Source: Vicugna pacos
Lineage: Eukaryota > Chordata > Mammalia > Artiodactyla > Camelidae
Reading direction: 5' to 3'
Length of the DNA: 64,000 nucleotides
Assembly (NCBI RefSeq): GCF_048564905.1
Contig: NW_027328871.1
Span: 4,464,001-4,528,000, forward strand
The notes below the pieces were generated by a model. That model was not told the origin of the DNA. It did not search any database and saw only the letters and a program-made list of their open reading frames with translations. Each line of letters begins with the position of its first letter. Position 1 is the stretch's first letter. This document shows positions 24,013 to 36,529 of this stretch, in pieces. The position numbers were made by a program, and so were the translations under genes.

Positions 24013-27000
24013 ATATTCTCTATTCTATTTTCTATATTTTGTGTTCTTCATTCTATATTCTACCTTCTTTATTCTGCATTCCGTATTTTATATTCTATAT
24101 TCTGTGTTCTATTTCTATATTCTAAATTCTATATTCACTATTTTGTATTCTATATTATAATTTTTGTGATCTGCAATCCATGTTCTAAATTCTGGGTTCT
24201 AAATTCTATATTCTATGTTATATATTCTGTGTTCTACATTCTATATTCTAAATTCTATATTCAGTATTGTTTATTCTATGTTCTTAATTCTGTGTCTGAA
24301 TTCTATGTTCTAAATTCTATATTCAGTATTCTGTATATCATATTCTAAATTCTGTGTTCTGCAATCCATGTTCTAAATTCTGGTTTCTGTAATCTGTTTT
24401 CCATTTTTTCTATTCTGTGTTCTTCATTCTATATTCTGTATTGTATATTCTTTATTCTGTATTCTCTATTTTGTGTTTTTCATTCTATATTCTGTATTCT
24501 ATATTCGGCATTCCGTATTCTATATTCTATATTCTGTGTTCTACTTTCTATACTCTAAATTCTATATTCAGTATTCTGTATTCTATATTCCAAATTCTGT
24601 GTTCTGAAATCCATGTTCTAAATTCTGGTTGCTGTATTCTGTTTTCCATTTTTTATATTCTGTGTTCTACATTGTATATTGTGTATTGTATATTCTTTAT
24701 GCCGTATTCTCTATTCTGAGTTTTTCATTCTATATTCTGTATTCCATATTCTGCATTCCGTATTCTATATTCTATATTCTGTTTTCTACATTCTGTACTC
24801 AAAATTCTATATTCAGTTTTCTCTATTCTATATTCAAAATTCTGTGTTCTACATTGTATATTCTAAATTCTATATTCTATATTCAAATTCTGTGTTCTTC
24901 ATTCCGTGTTCTAAATTCTGGGTTCTATATTCTCTATTCTATATTCTTTATTGTGTGTTCTTCATTCTATATTCTACATTCTATATTCTAAATTCTATAT
25001 TCTATATTCCAAATTCTGTTTTCTGCATTTCATATTCTAAATTCTGGGTTATGTATTCTGTATTCCATATTTTATATTTTGTGTTCTATATTCTATATTT
25101 GGTATTCTTTTTTCTGCATTCCGTTTTCTATATTTTATATCCTGTGTTCTAAATCCTATATTCAGTATTCTGTATTTTATTTTCTAAATTTTGTGTTCTG
25201 CATTCCATGTTCTAAATTCTGGGTTCTATATTCTCTATTATATATACTATATTCTGTGTGCTACATTCTATAGTCTAAATTCTATATTCATTATTCTGTA
25301 TTCAATATTCTAAATTCTGTGTTCTGCATTCCATGGTCTAAATTCTACATTCAGTATTCTGTATTCTATATTCTAATTTCTGGGTTCTGCATTCTATGTT
25401 CTAAACTCTATATTAAGTATTCTGTATTCTATTTTCTAAATTCTGTGTTCTGCAATCCATGTTTTAAATTCTGGGTTCTGTATTTTGTTTTACATATTTT
25501 ATGTTTTGTGTTGTACATTCTATATTCTGTATTCAATATTCTGCATTCTGTATTCTAAATTGTATTTCTGTGTTCTACATTCTAAATTCTGTGTTCTGCA
25601 TTCCATGTTCTAAATTCAATATTCAGTATTCTGTATTCTATATACTAAATGCTGTGTTCTGCATTCTATGTTCTAAATTCTATATTCAGTATTCTGTATT
25701 CTATATTCTATATTCTGTGTTCTGCATTCCATGTTCTAAATTCTGGGTTCTGTATTCTCTTTTCCATATTCTATATTCTGTTTTCTACATTCTATATTCT
25801 GTATTCTATATTCTGCATTCCGTATTCTTTAATCTATATTCTGTGTACTACATTCTGTGCTCTAAATTCTATATTCAGTATTCTCTATTCTATATTCATA
25901 ATTCTGTGTTCTAAATTGTACATTGTAAATTCTATATTCTATATTCAAAATTCTGTGTTCTTCATTCCGTGTTCTAAATTCTGTTTTCTATATTCTCTAT
26001 CCTATATTGTGTGTTCTTCATTCTATATTATGCATTCTATATTCTACATTCTATATTCTAAATTCTATATTGTATATTCCAAATTTTGTGTTCTGCATTT
26101 CATATTCTAAATTCTGGGTTATGTATTCTGTATTCCATATTTTATATTTTGTTTTCTATATTCTATTTTTGGTATTCTATATTCTGCATTCCGTATTCTA
26201 TATTCTATATCCTGTGTTCTAAATTCTATATTCAGTATTCTCTATTCTATATTCTAAATTCTGTGTTCTGCATAACATGTTCGTATTTCGGATTCTGTAT
26301 TCTGTTTCCATATTTTACATTCTGTGTTCTAAATTGTATAGTCTGTATAATATATTCGGCATTATGTATTCAATATTGTATATTTTGTGTTCTACATTCT
26401 ATATTCTAAATTCTATAATCTATATTCTAAATTCTGTGTTCTTTATTCCGTGTTCTTAATTCTGGGTTCTATAATCTCTTTTCTATATTATATATTCTGT
26501 GTTCTTCATTCTATTATCCAAATTCTATATTCAGTATTCTGTATTCTATATTCTAAATTCTGTGTTCTGCATTCCATGTTCTAAATTCTGTGTTCTATAT
26601 TGTCTTTTCTATATTCTATATTCTGTGTTCTACATTCAGTATTCTAAATTATTTATTCAGTATTCTGTATTGTATATTCTAAATTCTGTGTTCTGCATAC
26701 CATGTTCAAATTTCGTCGTTCTGTATTCCGTTTCCATATTTTATATTCTGTGTTCTAATTTCTATATTCTGTATACTATATTCTGCATTATGAATTCTAT
26801 AGTCTATATTTTGTGTTCTACATTCTATATTCTAAATTTTATATTCAGTATTCTTTATTCTATTTTCTAAATTCTGGGTTCTGCATTCCATGTTCTAAAT
26901 CCTATATTCAGTATGCTGTATTCTATATTCTAAATTCTGTGTTCCGCATTCTATGTTCTAAATTCTATATTCAGTATTCTGTATTATAAATTCTAAATTC

Positions 27001-27451
27001 TGTGTTCTGCATTCCATGTTGTAAATACTGGGTTCTCTATTCTGTTTTCCATATTGTATAATCTGTGTTCTATATTCTATATTCTGTATTCTATATTCTG
27101 CGTTCCATATTCCATATTCTGTGTTTTACATTCTATATTCTAAATTCTATATTCTGTATTCCGTATTCTATATTCTGAACTCTGTGTTCTACATTCTATA
27201 TTCTAAATTCTATATTCAGTGGTCTGTATTCTATATTCTATATTCTAAATTCTGCATACCATTTTCTAAATTCTGGGATCTATAAACTATATTCTATATT
27301 CTATACTCTGTGTTATATATTCTATATTCTAAATACTATATTCAGCTTTCTGTATTCTATAATATAAATTCTGTGTTCTAAATTCTATATTCTAAGTTGT
27401 ATATTCAGTATTCTGTATTCTATATTCTAAATTCTGAGTTCTGCTTTTCAT

Positions 27452-27594
27452 GTTCCAAAATCAGGCTTCAATATTCCCTAAGCTAAATTTTTATTCTGTT
27501 TTCTGCATTCTATATTCTACGTTATATATTCAGTATTATGTATTTTATATTCTATATTCTGTCCTCTACTTTCAATTTTTTAATTGCTTATTAA
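27452..27594. repeat. M island 9
   Basis: Copy of island 1 in S block b, including its CCCTAAGC middle. Confidence 0.85.
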
Positions 27595-28204
27595 GTATTC
27601 TGTATTATATGTTCTAAATTCTGTGTTCTGCATTCCATGTTCTAAATTCTGTTTTCTGTATTCTTTTTTCCATACTCTATATTCTGTTTACTACATTCTA
27701 TATTCTGTATTCTGTACTCTGCATTCCGTATTCTACATACAATATTCTGTGTTCTACATTCTATTTCTAAATTCTATATTCAGCATTCCGTATGCTATAT
27801 TCTAAATTCTGTGTTCTGCATTCCATGTTCTAAATTCTGGGATCTATAATCTATATTCTATATTCTATACTCTGTGTTCTACATTCTATAATCTAAATAC
27901 TATATTCAGCTTCCTGTATTCTATATTATAAATTCTGTGTTCTACATTCTATATTCTAAATTCTATATTCAGTATTATTTAATCTATATTCTAAATTCTG
28001 TGTTCTGCATAGCATGTTCTTTATTCTGGATTCTATATTCTGTATTCTACATTCTATATTCTGTGTTCTGCATTCTATATTCTAAATTCTATATTCAGTA
28101 TTCTTTATTCTATATTCTAAATTCTCTGTTCTACATTCTATATTCTAAATTGTATATTCAGTATGCTGTATTCTATATTCTAAATTCTTAGTTCTGATTT
28201 CCAT

Positions 28205-28358
28205 GTTCCAAAATCTGGCTTCAATATTTCCTAAGCTATTTTTTTATTCTGTTTTCTCCATTCTATATTCTAAATTATTTATTCAGTATTCTGTATTTCA
28301 TATTCTATATTCTGTGTTCTACATAGAATTTTTTAATTATTTATATAGTATTCTATAC
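28205..28358. repeat. M island 10
   Basis: Copy of island 2 in S block b, 753 bp after island 9. Confidence 0.85.
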
Positions 28359-29871
28359 ATTATATTCTCAATTCTGTGTTCTGCATTCCATGTTCTAAAT
28401 TCTGGGTTCTATATTCTCTTTTCTATTTTCTATATTCTGTGTTCTACATTGTATATTGTAAATTTTATATTCAGCATTCTGTATTCTATATTCTAAATTC
28501 TGTGTTCTACATTCTATATTCTATATTCTATATTCAGTATAATGTATTCTATATTCTAAATTCTGTGTTCTGCATTACATGTTCTAAATTCTCGATTCTA
28601 TACTCTCTATTGTATATTCTATATTCTATATTCTGTGTTCTACATTCTATATTCTAAATTCTATATTCATTAATGTGTATTCTATACACTTAATTCTGTG
28701 TTCTGCATTCCAAGTTCTAAATTCTGGGTTCTATATTCTGTTTTCCATATTTTAATTCTGTGTTCTACATTCTATGTTCTAAATTTTATATTCAGTATTT
28801 TGTATTGTATAATCTAATTTCTGTGTTCTGCATTCCATGTTCTAAATTCTCTATTCTATATTCTGTGTTCTACTTTATATATTCTTAATTATATATTCTG
28901 TATTCAGTATTCTATATTCTAAATTCTGTGTTCTGCATTCCATGTTCTAAATTCTGGTTTCTACATTCTCTATTCTATATTCTATATTGTGTGTTTTTCA
29001 TTCTAGATTTTACATGCAATATTTTGCATTCCATATACTATATTCTATATTTTGTGTTCTACATTCTATTTTCTAAATTCTATACCCAGTATTCCGTATT
29101 CTATATTCTAAATTCTCTTTTCTGCATTCCATGTTCTAAATTTGGGTTCTATATCCTCTTTTCTCTATTCTATATCCTGTGTTCCACATTCTATAGTCTA
29201 AATCCTATATTCAGCGTTCTGTATTCTATATTCTAAATTATGTGTTCTGCATTCCATGTTTTAAATTCTGGGTTCTATACTCTGTTTTCCATATTTTATA
29301 TTCTGTATTCTACATTCTATATTCTGTATTCTATATTCGGCATTCCGTTTTCTACATTATATATTCTGTGTTCTACTTTCTATTTTCAAAATTCTATATT
29401 CAGTATTCAGTATTCTATATTCTAAATTCTGTGTTCTGCATTCCATGTTGTAAATTGTCTTTTCTATATTCTGTATTCTGTGTTCTTCCTTCTATATTCT
29501 AAATTCTATATTTAGTATTTTGTATTCTATATTATTAATTCTGTTCTCTGCATTCAATTTCTAAATTCTGGGTTCTATATTCTCTTTTATATATTCTATA
29601 TACTGTGTTCTTCATTCTAGATCCTTCATACTAAATTTTGAATTCCGTATTCTATATTCTATATTCTGTGTTCTAAATTCTATATTCTAAATTCTATATT
29701 CCGTATTCTGTATTCTATATTCTAAATTCTGTGTTTTGTATTCCATGTTGTATATTCTGGCTTCTATATTCTTTATTCTATATTCTAAATTCTGTGTTTA
29801 CATTCTATATTCTAAATTGCATATTCAGTATGCTGTATTCTATATTCTAAATTCTGAGTTCTCCTTTACAT

Positions 29872-30014
29872 GTTCCAAAATCTGTCTTCAATATTTTCCT
29901 TGCTATTTTTTTTCTGTTTTCTACATTATATATTCTAAATTATTTATTCAGTATTATGTATTTTATATTCTATATTCTATGTCCTACATAGAATTTTTAA
30001 ATTTTTTATAAAAT
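29872..30014. repeat. M island 11
   Basis: Copy of island 3 in S block b, 1,667 bp after island 10. Confidence 0.85.
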
Positions 30015-32039
30015 ATTCCGTATATTATGTACTAAATTCTGTGTTCTATATTCTCTTTTCTATTTTCTATATTCTGTGTTCTACATTCTATATTGTAAAG
30101 TTTATATTCAGCATTCTCTATTCTATATTCTAAATTCTGTGTTCTACATTCTATATTCTAAATTCTATATTCAGTGTTCTGTATTCTATATTCTAAATTC
30201 TGTGTTCTGCATTCCATGTCCTAAATTCCCGGTTCTGTATTCTGTTCTCCATATTCTGCATTCTGTGTTCTATATTCCATATTCTGTAGTCTATTTTCGG
30301 CATTCCGTATTCTATATTCCATATTCTGTGTTCTAAATTCTATATTCTATATTCTATATTCAGTATTCCGTATTCTATATCCTATACCCTGTGTTCTATA
30401 TTTTATATTCTAAATTCTATATTCAGTATTCCGTATTCTATATTCTATATTCTGGGTTCTTCATTCCATGGCCTAAAATCTATATTCAGTATTCTTTATT
30501 CTATATTTTAAATTTTGATTTTGCATTCCATGTTCTAAATTCTATATTCAGTATAAATAATCTATATTCTACTTTCTGTGTTCTGCATTCTATTTTCTTA
30601 ATTCAGTTTACTGTATTCTGTTTTCCATATTCTATATACTGTGTTCTAGATTGTATATTCTGTATTCTATATTCTGCATTCCGTATTCTATATTCTATAT
30701 TCTGTGTTCTACATTCTATATTCTAAATATTTATTTCAGTGTTCTGTATTCTATATTCTTAATTCTGTGTTCTGCATTCCATGTTGTATATTCTGGGTTC
30801 TGTATTCTGTTTTCCATATTCTAAATTCTGTGTTCTACATTCTATATTCTGTATTCTATATTCTGCATTCCGTATTCTATATTCTATATTCTGTGTTCTA
30901 TATTCTATATTCTAATTTCTGTATTAAGTATTCTGTATTCTACATTGTAAATTCTGTGTTCTGCATTCCATTTTCTAAATTCTGGGTTCTATAAACTTTA
31001 TCCTATATTCTATATTCTGTGTTCTACATTCTATATTCTAAATACTATATTCAGTATTCCATGTTCTATATTCTAAATTCTGTGTTCTACATTCTATATT
31101 CTATATTCTATATCCAGTATTCTGTATTCTATATTCTAAATTCTGTGTCCTGCATTCCATGTTCCAAATTCAGGGTTCTATAAATTTTATTCTATATTCT
31201 ATATTCTGTGTTCTCCACTACATTCTAAATACTATATTCAGTATTCTGTGTTCTATATTCTAAATTCTGTGTTCTACATTCTATATTCTATATTCTATAT
31301 CCAGTATTCTGTATTCTATATTCTAAATTCTGTGTTCTGCATTCCATGTTCTAAATTTTGGGTTCTATATTCTCTATTCTATATTTTATATTCTGTGTTC
31401 TACATTCTATATTCTAAATTTTGTATTCAGTATTCTGTATTCTATATTCTAAATTCTGTGTTCTACATTCTATATTTAAATTCTATATTCAGTAGTCTGT
31501 GTTCTATATTCTAAATTCTGTGTTCTGCATTCCATGTTCTAAATTCTATATTCAGTATTCTGTATTCTATATTCTAAATTCTATGTTATGCATTCTATGT
31601 TATAAATTCTATATTCAGTATTCCGTATGCTATATTATAAATTCTGGGTTCTGCATTCCATGTTCTAAATTCTGGGATCTATAATCTATATTCTATATTC
31701 TATGTTCTGTGTTCTACAGTCTATATTCTAAATACTGTATTCAGCTTTCTGTATTGTATATTATAAATTCTGTGTTCTACATTCTATATTCTAAATTCTA
31801 TATTCAGTATTATTTAATCTGTATTCTAAATTCTGTGTTCTGCATAGCATGTTCTTTATTCTGGATTCTTTATTCTGTATTCTACATTCTATATTCTGTA
31901 TTCTACATTTTATATTCTAAATTCTATATTCAATATTCTTTATTCTATATTCTAAATTCTGTGTTCTACATTCTATATTCTATATTGTATGTTCAGTATT
32001 CTGTATTCCATATTCAATATTCTGAGTTCTGCTTTCCAT

Positions 32040-32183
32040 GTTCCAAAATCAGGGTTCAATATTCTCTAAGCTAAATTTTTTATTCTGTTTTCTGAATTCT
32101 ATATTCTAAATTATATATTCAGTATTACCTATTTTATATTCTATATTCTGTCATCTACATACAATTTTATAATTGCTTATAAT
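32040..32183. repeat. M island 12
   Basis: Copy of island 4 in S block b, 2,168 bp after island 11. Confidence 0.85.
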
Positions 32184-32640
32184 TATTCTGTAATAAATAT
32201 TCTAAATTCTGTGTTCTGCATTCCATTATCTAAATTCTGTTTTCTGTATTCTTTTTTCAATATTCTATATTCTCTTTTCTACATTGTATATTCTGTATTC
32301 TATTCTCTGCATTGCGTTTTCTATATACAATATTCTGTGTTCTACATTCTGTATTCTAAATTCTATATTCAGCATTCCGTATGCTATATTCTAAATTCTG
32401 CATTCCATGTTCTAATTTCTGGGATCTATAACCTATATTCTATATTCTATACTCTGTGTTATACATTCTATATTCTAAATACTATATTCAGCTTTCTGTA
32501 TTCTATATTATAAATTCTGTGTTCTACATTCTATATTCTAAATTGTATATTCAGTATTATTTAATCTATATTCTAAATTCTGTGTTCTGCATAGCATGTT
32601 CTTTATTCTGGTTTCTATATTCTGTATTCTACATTCTATA

Positions 32641-34228
32641 TTCTGTGTTCTGCATTCTATATTGTAAATTCTATATTCAGTATTCTTTATTCTATATTCT
32701 AAATTCAGTGTTCTACATTCTTTATTCTAAATTGTATATTCAGTATGCTGTATTCTATATTCTAAATTCTGAGTTCTGCTTTCCATGTTCCAAATACTGG
32801 CTTCAAAATTTTCTAAGCTTTTTTTTATTCTGTTTTCTACATTTTATATACTAAATTATTTATTCAGTATTATGTATTTTATATTTTATATTCTTTGGCC
32901 TACATAGAATTATTTAATTGTTTATAAAGTATTCCGTATATTATACTTTAAATTTTATGTTCTGCATTCCATGTCCTAAATTCTGGGTTCTATATTCTCT
33001 TTTCTTTTTTCTATATTCTGTGTTGTACATTCTATATTTAAATTTTATATTCAGCATTCTGTATTCTATATTCTAAATTCTGTGTTCTACATTCTATATT
33101 CTATATTCTATATTCAGTATAATATATTCTATATTCTAAATTCTGTGTTCTACGTCACATGTTCTAAATTCTCGATACTATACTCTCCATTGTATATTCT
33201 ATATTCTATATACTGTGTTCTACATCCTATATTCTAAAATCTATATTCATTAATCTGTATTCTATACTCGTAATTCTGTGTTCTGCATTCCAAGTTCTAA
33301 ATTCTGTGTTCTATATTCTGTTTTCCATATTTTAATTCTGTGTTCTACATTCTATATTCTAAATTCTATATTCAATATTATGTATTCTATAATCTAAATT
33401 CTGTGTTCTGCATTCCATGTTCTAAATTCTCTAATCTATATTCTGTGTTCTACTTTATATATTCTTAATTATATATTCTGTATTCTGTATTCTATATTCT
33501 AAATTCTGTGTTCTGCATTCCATGTTCTAAATTCTGGTTTCTACATTCTCTATTCTATATTCTATATTGTGTGTTTTTCATTCTAGGTTTTACATACAAT
33601 ATTTTGCATTCCGTATACTATATTCTATATTCTGTGTTGTACATTCTATATTCTAAATTCTATATTCAATATTCCGTATTCTATATTCTAAATGCTCTGT
33701 TCTGCATTCCATGTTCTTAATTCTGGTTTCTATATCCTCTTTTCTATATTCTATATCCTGTGTTCCTCATTGTATAGTCTAAATACTATATTCTGCGTTC
33801 TGTATTCTATATTCTAAATTATGTGTTCTGCATTCCATGTTTAAATTGTGGGTTCTAAATTCTGTTTTCCATATTTCATATTCTGTGTTCTACATTCTAT
33901 ATTCTGTATACTATATTCTGCATTCAGTATTCTACATTATATATTCTGTGTTCAACCTACTATATTCAAAGTTCTGTATTCAGTATTCTGTATTCTATAT
34001 TCTAAATTCTGTGTTCTGCATTACATTTTGTAAATTGTCTTTTCTATATTCTGTATTCTGTGTTCTACTTTCTATATTCTAAATTCTATATTCAGTATTT
34101 TGTATTCTTTATTTTTAATTCTGTTTTCTGCATTCCATTTCTAAATTCTGGGTTCTATATTCTCATTTCTATATTCTATATTCTGTGTTCTTCATTCTTG
34201 ATCCTTCATACTAAATTTTGTATTCCGC
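32641..34228. repeat. U-a block (T-e-like), SU2
   Basis: It carries M 32,787, W 33,243, G 33,569 and H 34,185, in register with T-e of SU1 at shift 14,334. It is more diverged from T-e than the SU3 copy is. Its junction with the S block lies within sequence common to both paths, as expected for homologous unequal exchange. Confidence 0.75.
32787..32929. repeat. M island 13
   Basis: A more diverged form (CCAAATACTGG start, TTTGGCCTAC near the end) that belongs to the T-e-like path in SU2. Confidence 0.82.
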
Positions 34229-36529
34229 ATTGTATATTTTATATTCTGTGTTCTACATTTTTATTCTAAATTCTATATTCTGTATTCTGTATTCTATGTT
34301 ATAAATTCTGTGTTCTACATTCCATGTTGTAATTCTGGGTTCTATATTCTCTATTGTATATTCTATAATTTGTGTTCTTCATTCTATATACTATATTCTG
34401 CTTTTCGAAGTCTATATTCTATATTTTGTGTTGTACATTCTATATTCTAAATTCTATATTCAGTATTCTGTATTCTAAATTCAAAATTCTGTGTTCTTCA
34501 TTCCATTTTCTAAATCTGGGTTCTATATTCTCTATTCTATATTTTATATTCTGTGTTCTTCATTCTATATTCTAAATTCTATATTTAGTATTCTTTATTC
34601 TATATTCTAAATTCTGTTTTCTTCATTCCATGATCTGAATTCTGTCTTCTCTATTCTCTACCCTATATTCTATATTTTGTGTACTCCATTCTATATTCTA
34701 CATTCTTTATTCTGCCTTCCGTATTCTATATTCTATATTCTGTGTTCTACAATCTATATTCTTAATTCTATAATCAGTGTTCTGTATTCTATATTCTAAA
34801 TTCTGTGTTCTGCATGCTCTAAATTCTGGGTTGTGTGTTCTGTTTTTCATATTCTATTTTGTGTGTTCTATATTCTATATTCTGTATTCTATTTTCGGTA
34901 TTCCGTATTCTATATTCTATACTCTGTGTTCTACATTCTATATTCTAAATTCTATATTCAGTATTATTTATTCTATATTCTAAATTCTGTGTTCTGCATC
35001 TATGTTCTAAATTCTATATTCAGTAAATAGAATTCTATACTCTAAATTCTGTGTTCTGGATTCCATGTTCTAAATCCTATATTTAGTTTTCTGTATTCTA
35101 TATTATAAATTCTGTGCTATGCATTGCATGTTCTAAATTCTTTATTCAGTATTCCGTATTCTAAATTCTAAATTCTGTGTTCTATATTCCATGTTCTAAA
35201 TTCTGGGTTCTATATTCTATATTCTATACTGTATATTCTATTTTCTACATTCTATATTCTGCATTCCGTATACTTTATTCCGTGTTCTATATTCCGTGTT
35301 CTACATTCTATATTCTACGTTCTATATTGTGCATTCTGAACTCTATTTTCTAAATTCTCTGTGGTGAATTCCATATTCTAAATTCTGCGTTCTGTAGTCT
35401 GCATTCTATATTCTGTGTTCTTGCATTCTATATTCTACTTTCTTATTCTGTATTCTGTATTCTATACTCTGTATTCTTCATTCTATATTCTGTTCCCTGT
35501 ATTCTATATTCTTAATTCTTTGTTCTGCATTCCATGTTCTATATTCTGTGTTATGAATTCTGTATTCTATATTCTATAATCTGTGTTCTACACTCTATAT
35601 TCCGTATTCTTTATTCTATATAATAAATTCTGTGTTGTGAATTCCATGTCCTAAATTCTGGGTACTGTATTTTGTATTTTATTCTATATTCTGTGTTCTA
35701 CAAAATGTATTCTACATTCTGTGTTCTGTATTCAGTATTCTATATACTGTGTTATATATTCTATATTCTACTTTATATTTCTGTTTTCTATATTCTATAT
35801 TCTGTGCACTAAATTCCATGTTCTAAATTCTAGGATCTGTATTCTGAATTCTATATTCTATATTCTGTGTTCAGCATTCTGTATTCTACATTGTATATTC
35901 TAGATTCTGTATTCTAATTTCTAAATTCTTTGTTCTGAATTCCATGTTCTAAATTCTGGGTTCTGTCTTCTGTATTCTATATTCTATATACTGCGTTGTA
36001 AATTTTTGATAATACATTCTATATTCTGTATTCTATTTTCTATATTCTGTGTTCTGCATTCCATTTTCTAAATTCTGGGTTCTGTATTGTTAATTCTATA
36101 TTCTATATTCTCTGTTCTACATTCAATATTCCACATTCTATATTTTGTATACTGTAATCTATATTCTAAACTCTTTCTTCTGAATTCCATGTTCTAAATT
36201 CTGGGTTCTGTATACTGCATTCTAAATTCTACATTCTGTGTTCTACATTGTATATTCTAAATTTTATATTCGGTTTTCTGTATTTTATATTGTATAGTGT
36301 GTGTACTGCATTCTATATTGTAAAATTTATTTTCTGTTTTCTGTATTCTATATTCTTAATTCCGTTCTGCGTTCCATGTTCTACATTCTGGGTTCTGCAT
36401 TCTGTTTTCTATATTCTATATTCTGTATTCTGTATTCTAATTTCTATATACTGTATTCTATATTATTTATTCTACATTCTATATTCTGTTTTCTATACAC
36501 TATATTCTAAGTTCTTAGTTGTGTATTGC
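34229..36529. repeat. U-b block, single copy in window
   Basis: Heptamers continue, but the variants are not shared with any other segment that I could align. It sits where SU1 has T-f and is nearly the same length (about 37 bp shorter). From about 35.3 kb it is E-type, with the GAATTCC or related heptamer recurring at roughly 112-173 bp (for example 35,366, 35,639, 35,937, 36,182). It has more irregular heptamers than its surroundings. Confidence 0.65.

Larger units (their letters stand above)
1..25644. repeat. Superunit 1 (SU1), 25.6 kb
   Basis: This is the longest of the superunits. The sequence at position 1 recurs at 25,645, 39,942 and 56,763. SU1 contains an S block (1-6,996), six T sub-blocks (6,997-22,232) and an E block (22,233-25,644). 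Its marker order is I J M M W G H M F M W I J L M W I J M G H M F M W G H N O P Q. It is the only copy that carries both the full S block and the full T region. SU2 and SU3 can be written as SU1 with pieces removed, or SU1 as an expansion of them. Confidence 0.85.
22233..25644. repeat. E block, SU1
   Basis: The left part (to about 23.4 kb) uses the E module, in which GCATTCC is replaced by GAATTCC. The right part returns to A/B/C modules. Markers O (22,901), P (23,136) and Q (23,987) lie in fixed order. It matches 36,530-39,941 (shift 14,297) and 53,538-56,762 (shift 31,305, then 31,117-31,118). Confidence 0.85.
25645..32640. repeat. S block, copy b
   Basis: It is collinear with 1-6,996 at shift 25,644, then 25,643 after a single-base loss near 31,471. 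Markers: I 26,276, J 26,701, M 27,452, 28,205, 29,872 and 32,040, W 28,665, G 28,989, H 29,605, F 31,161. It shares the short I-J spacing of 425 bp with copy a. This is the closest long pair in the window. Confidence 0.88.
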
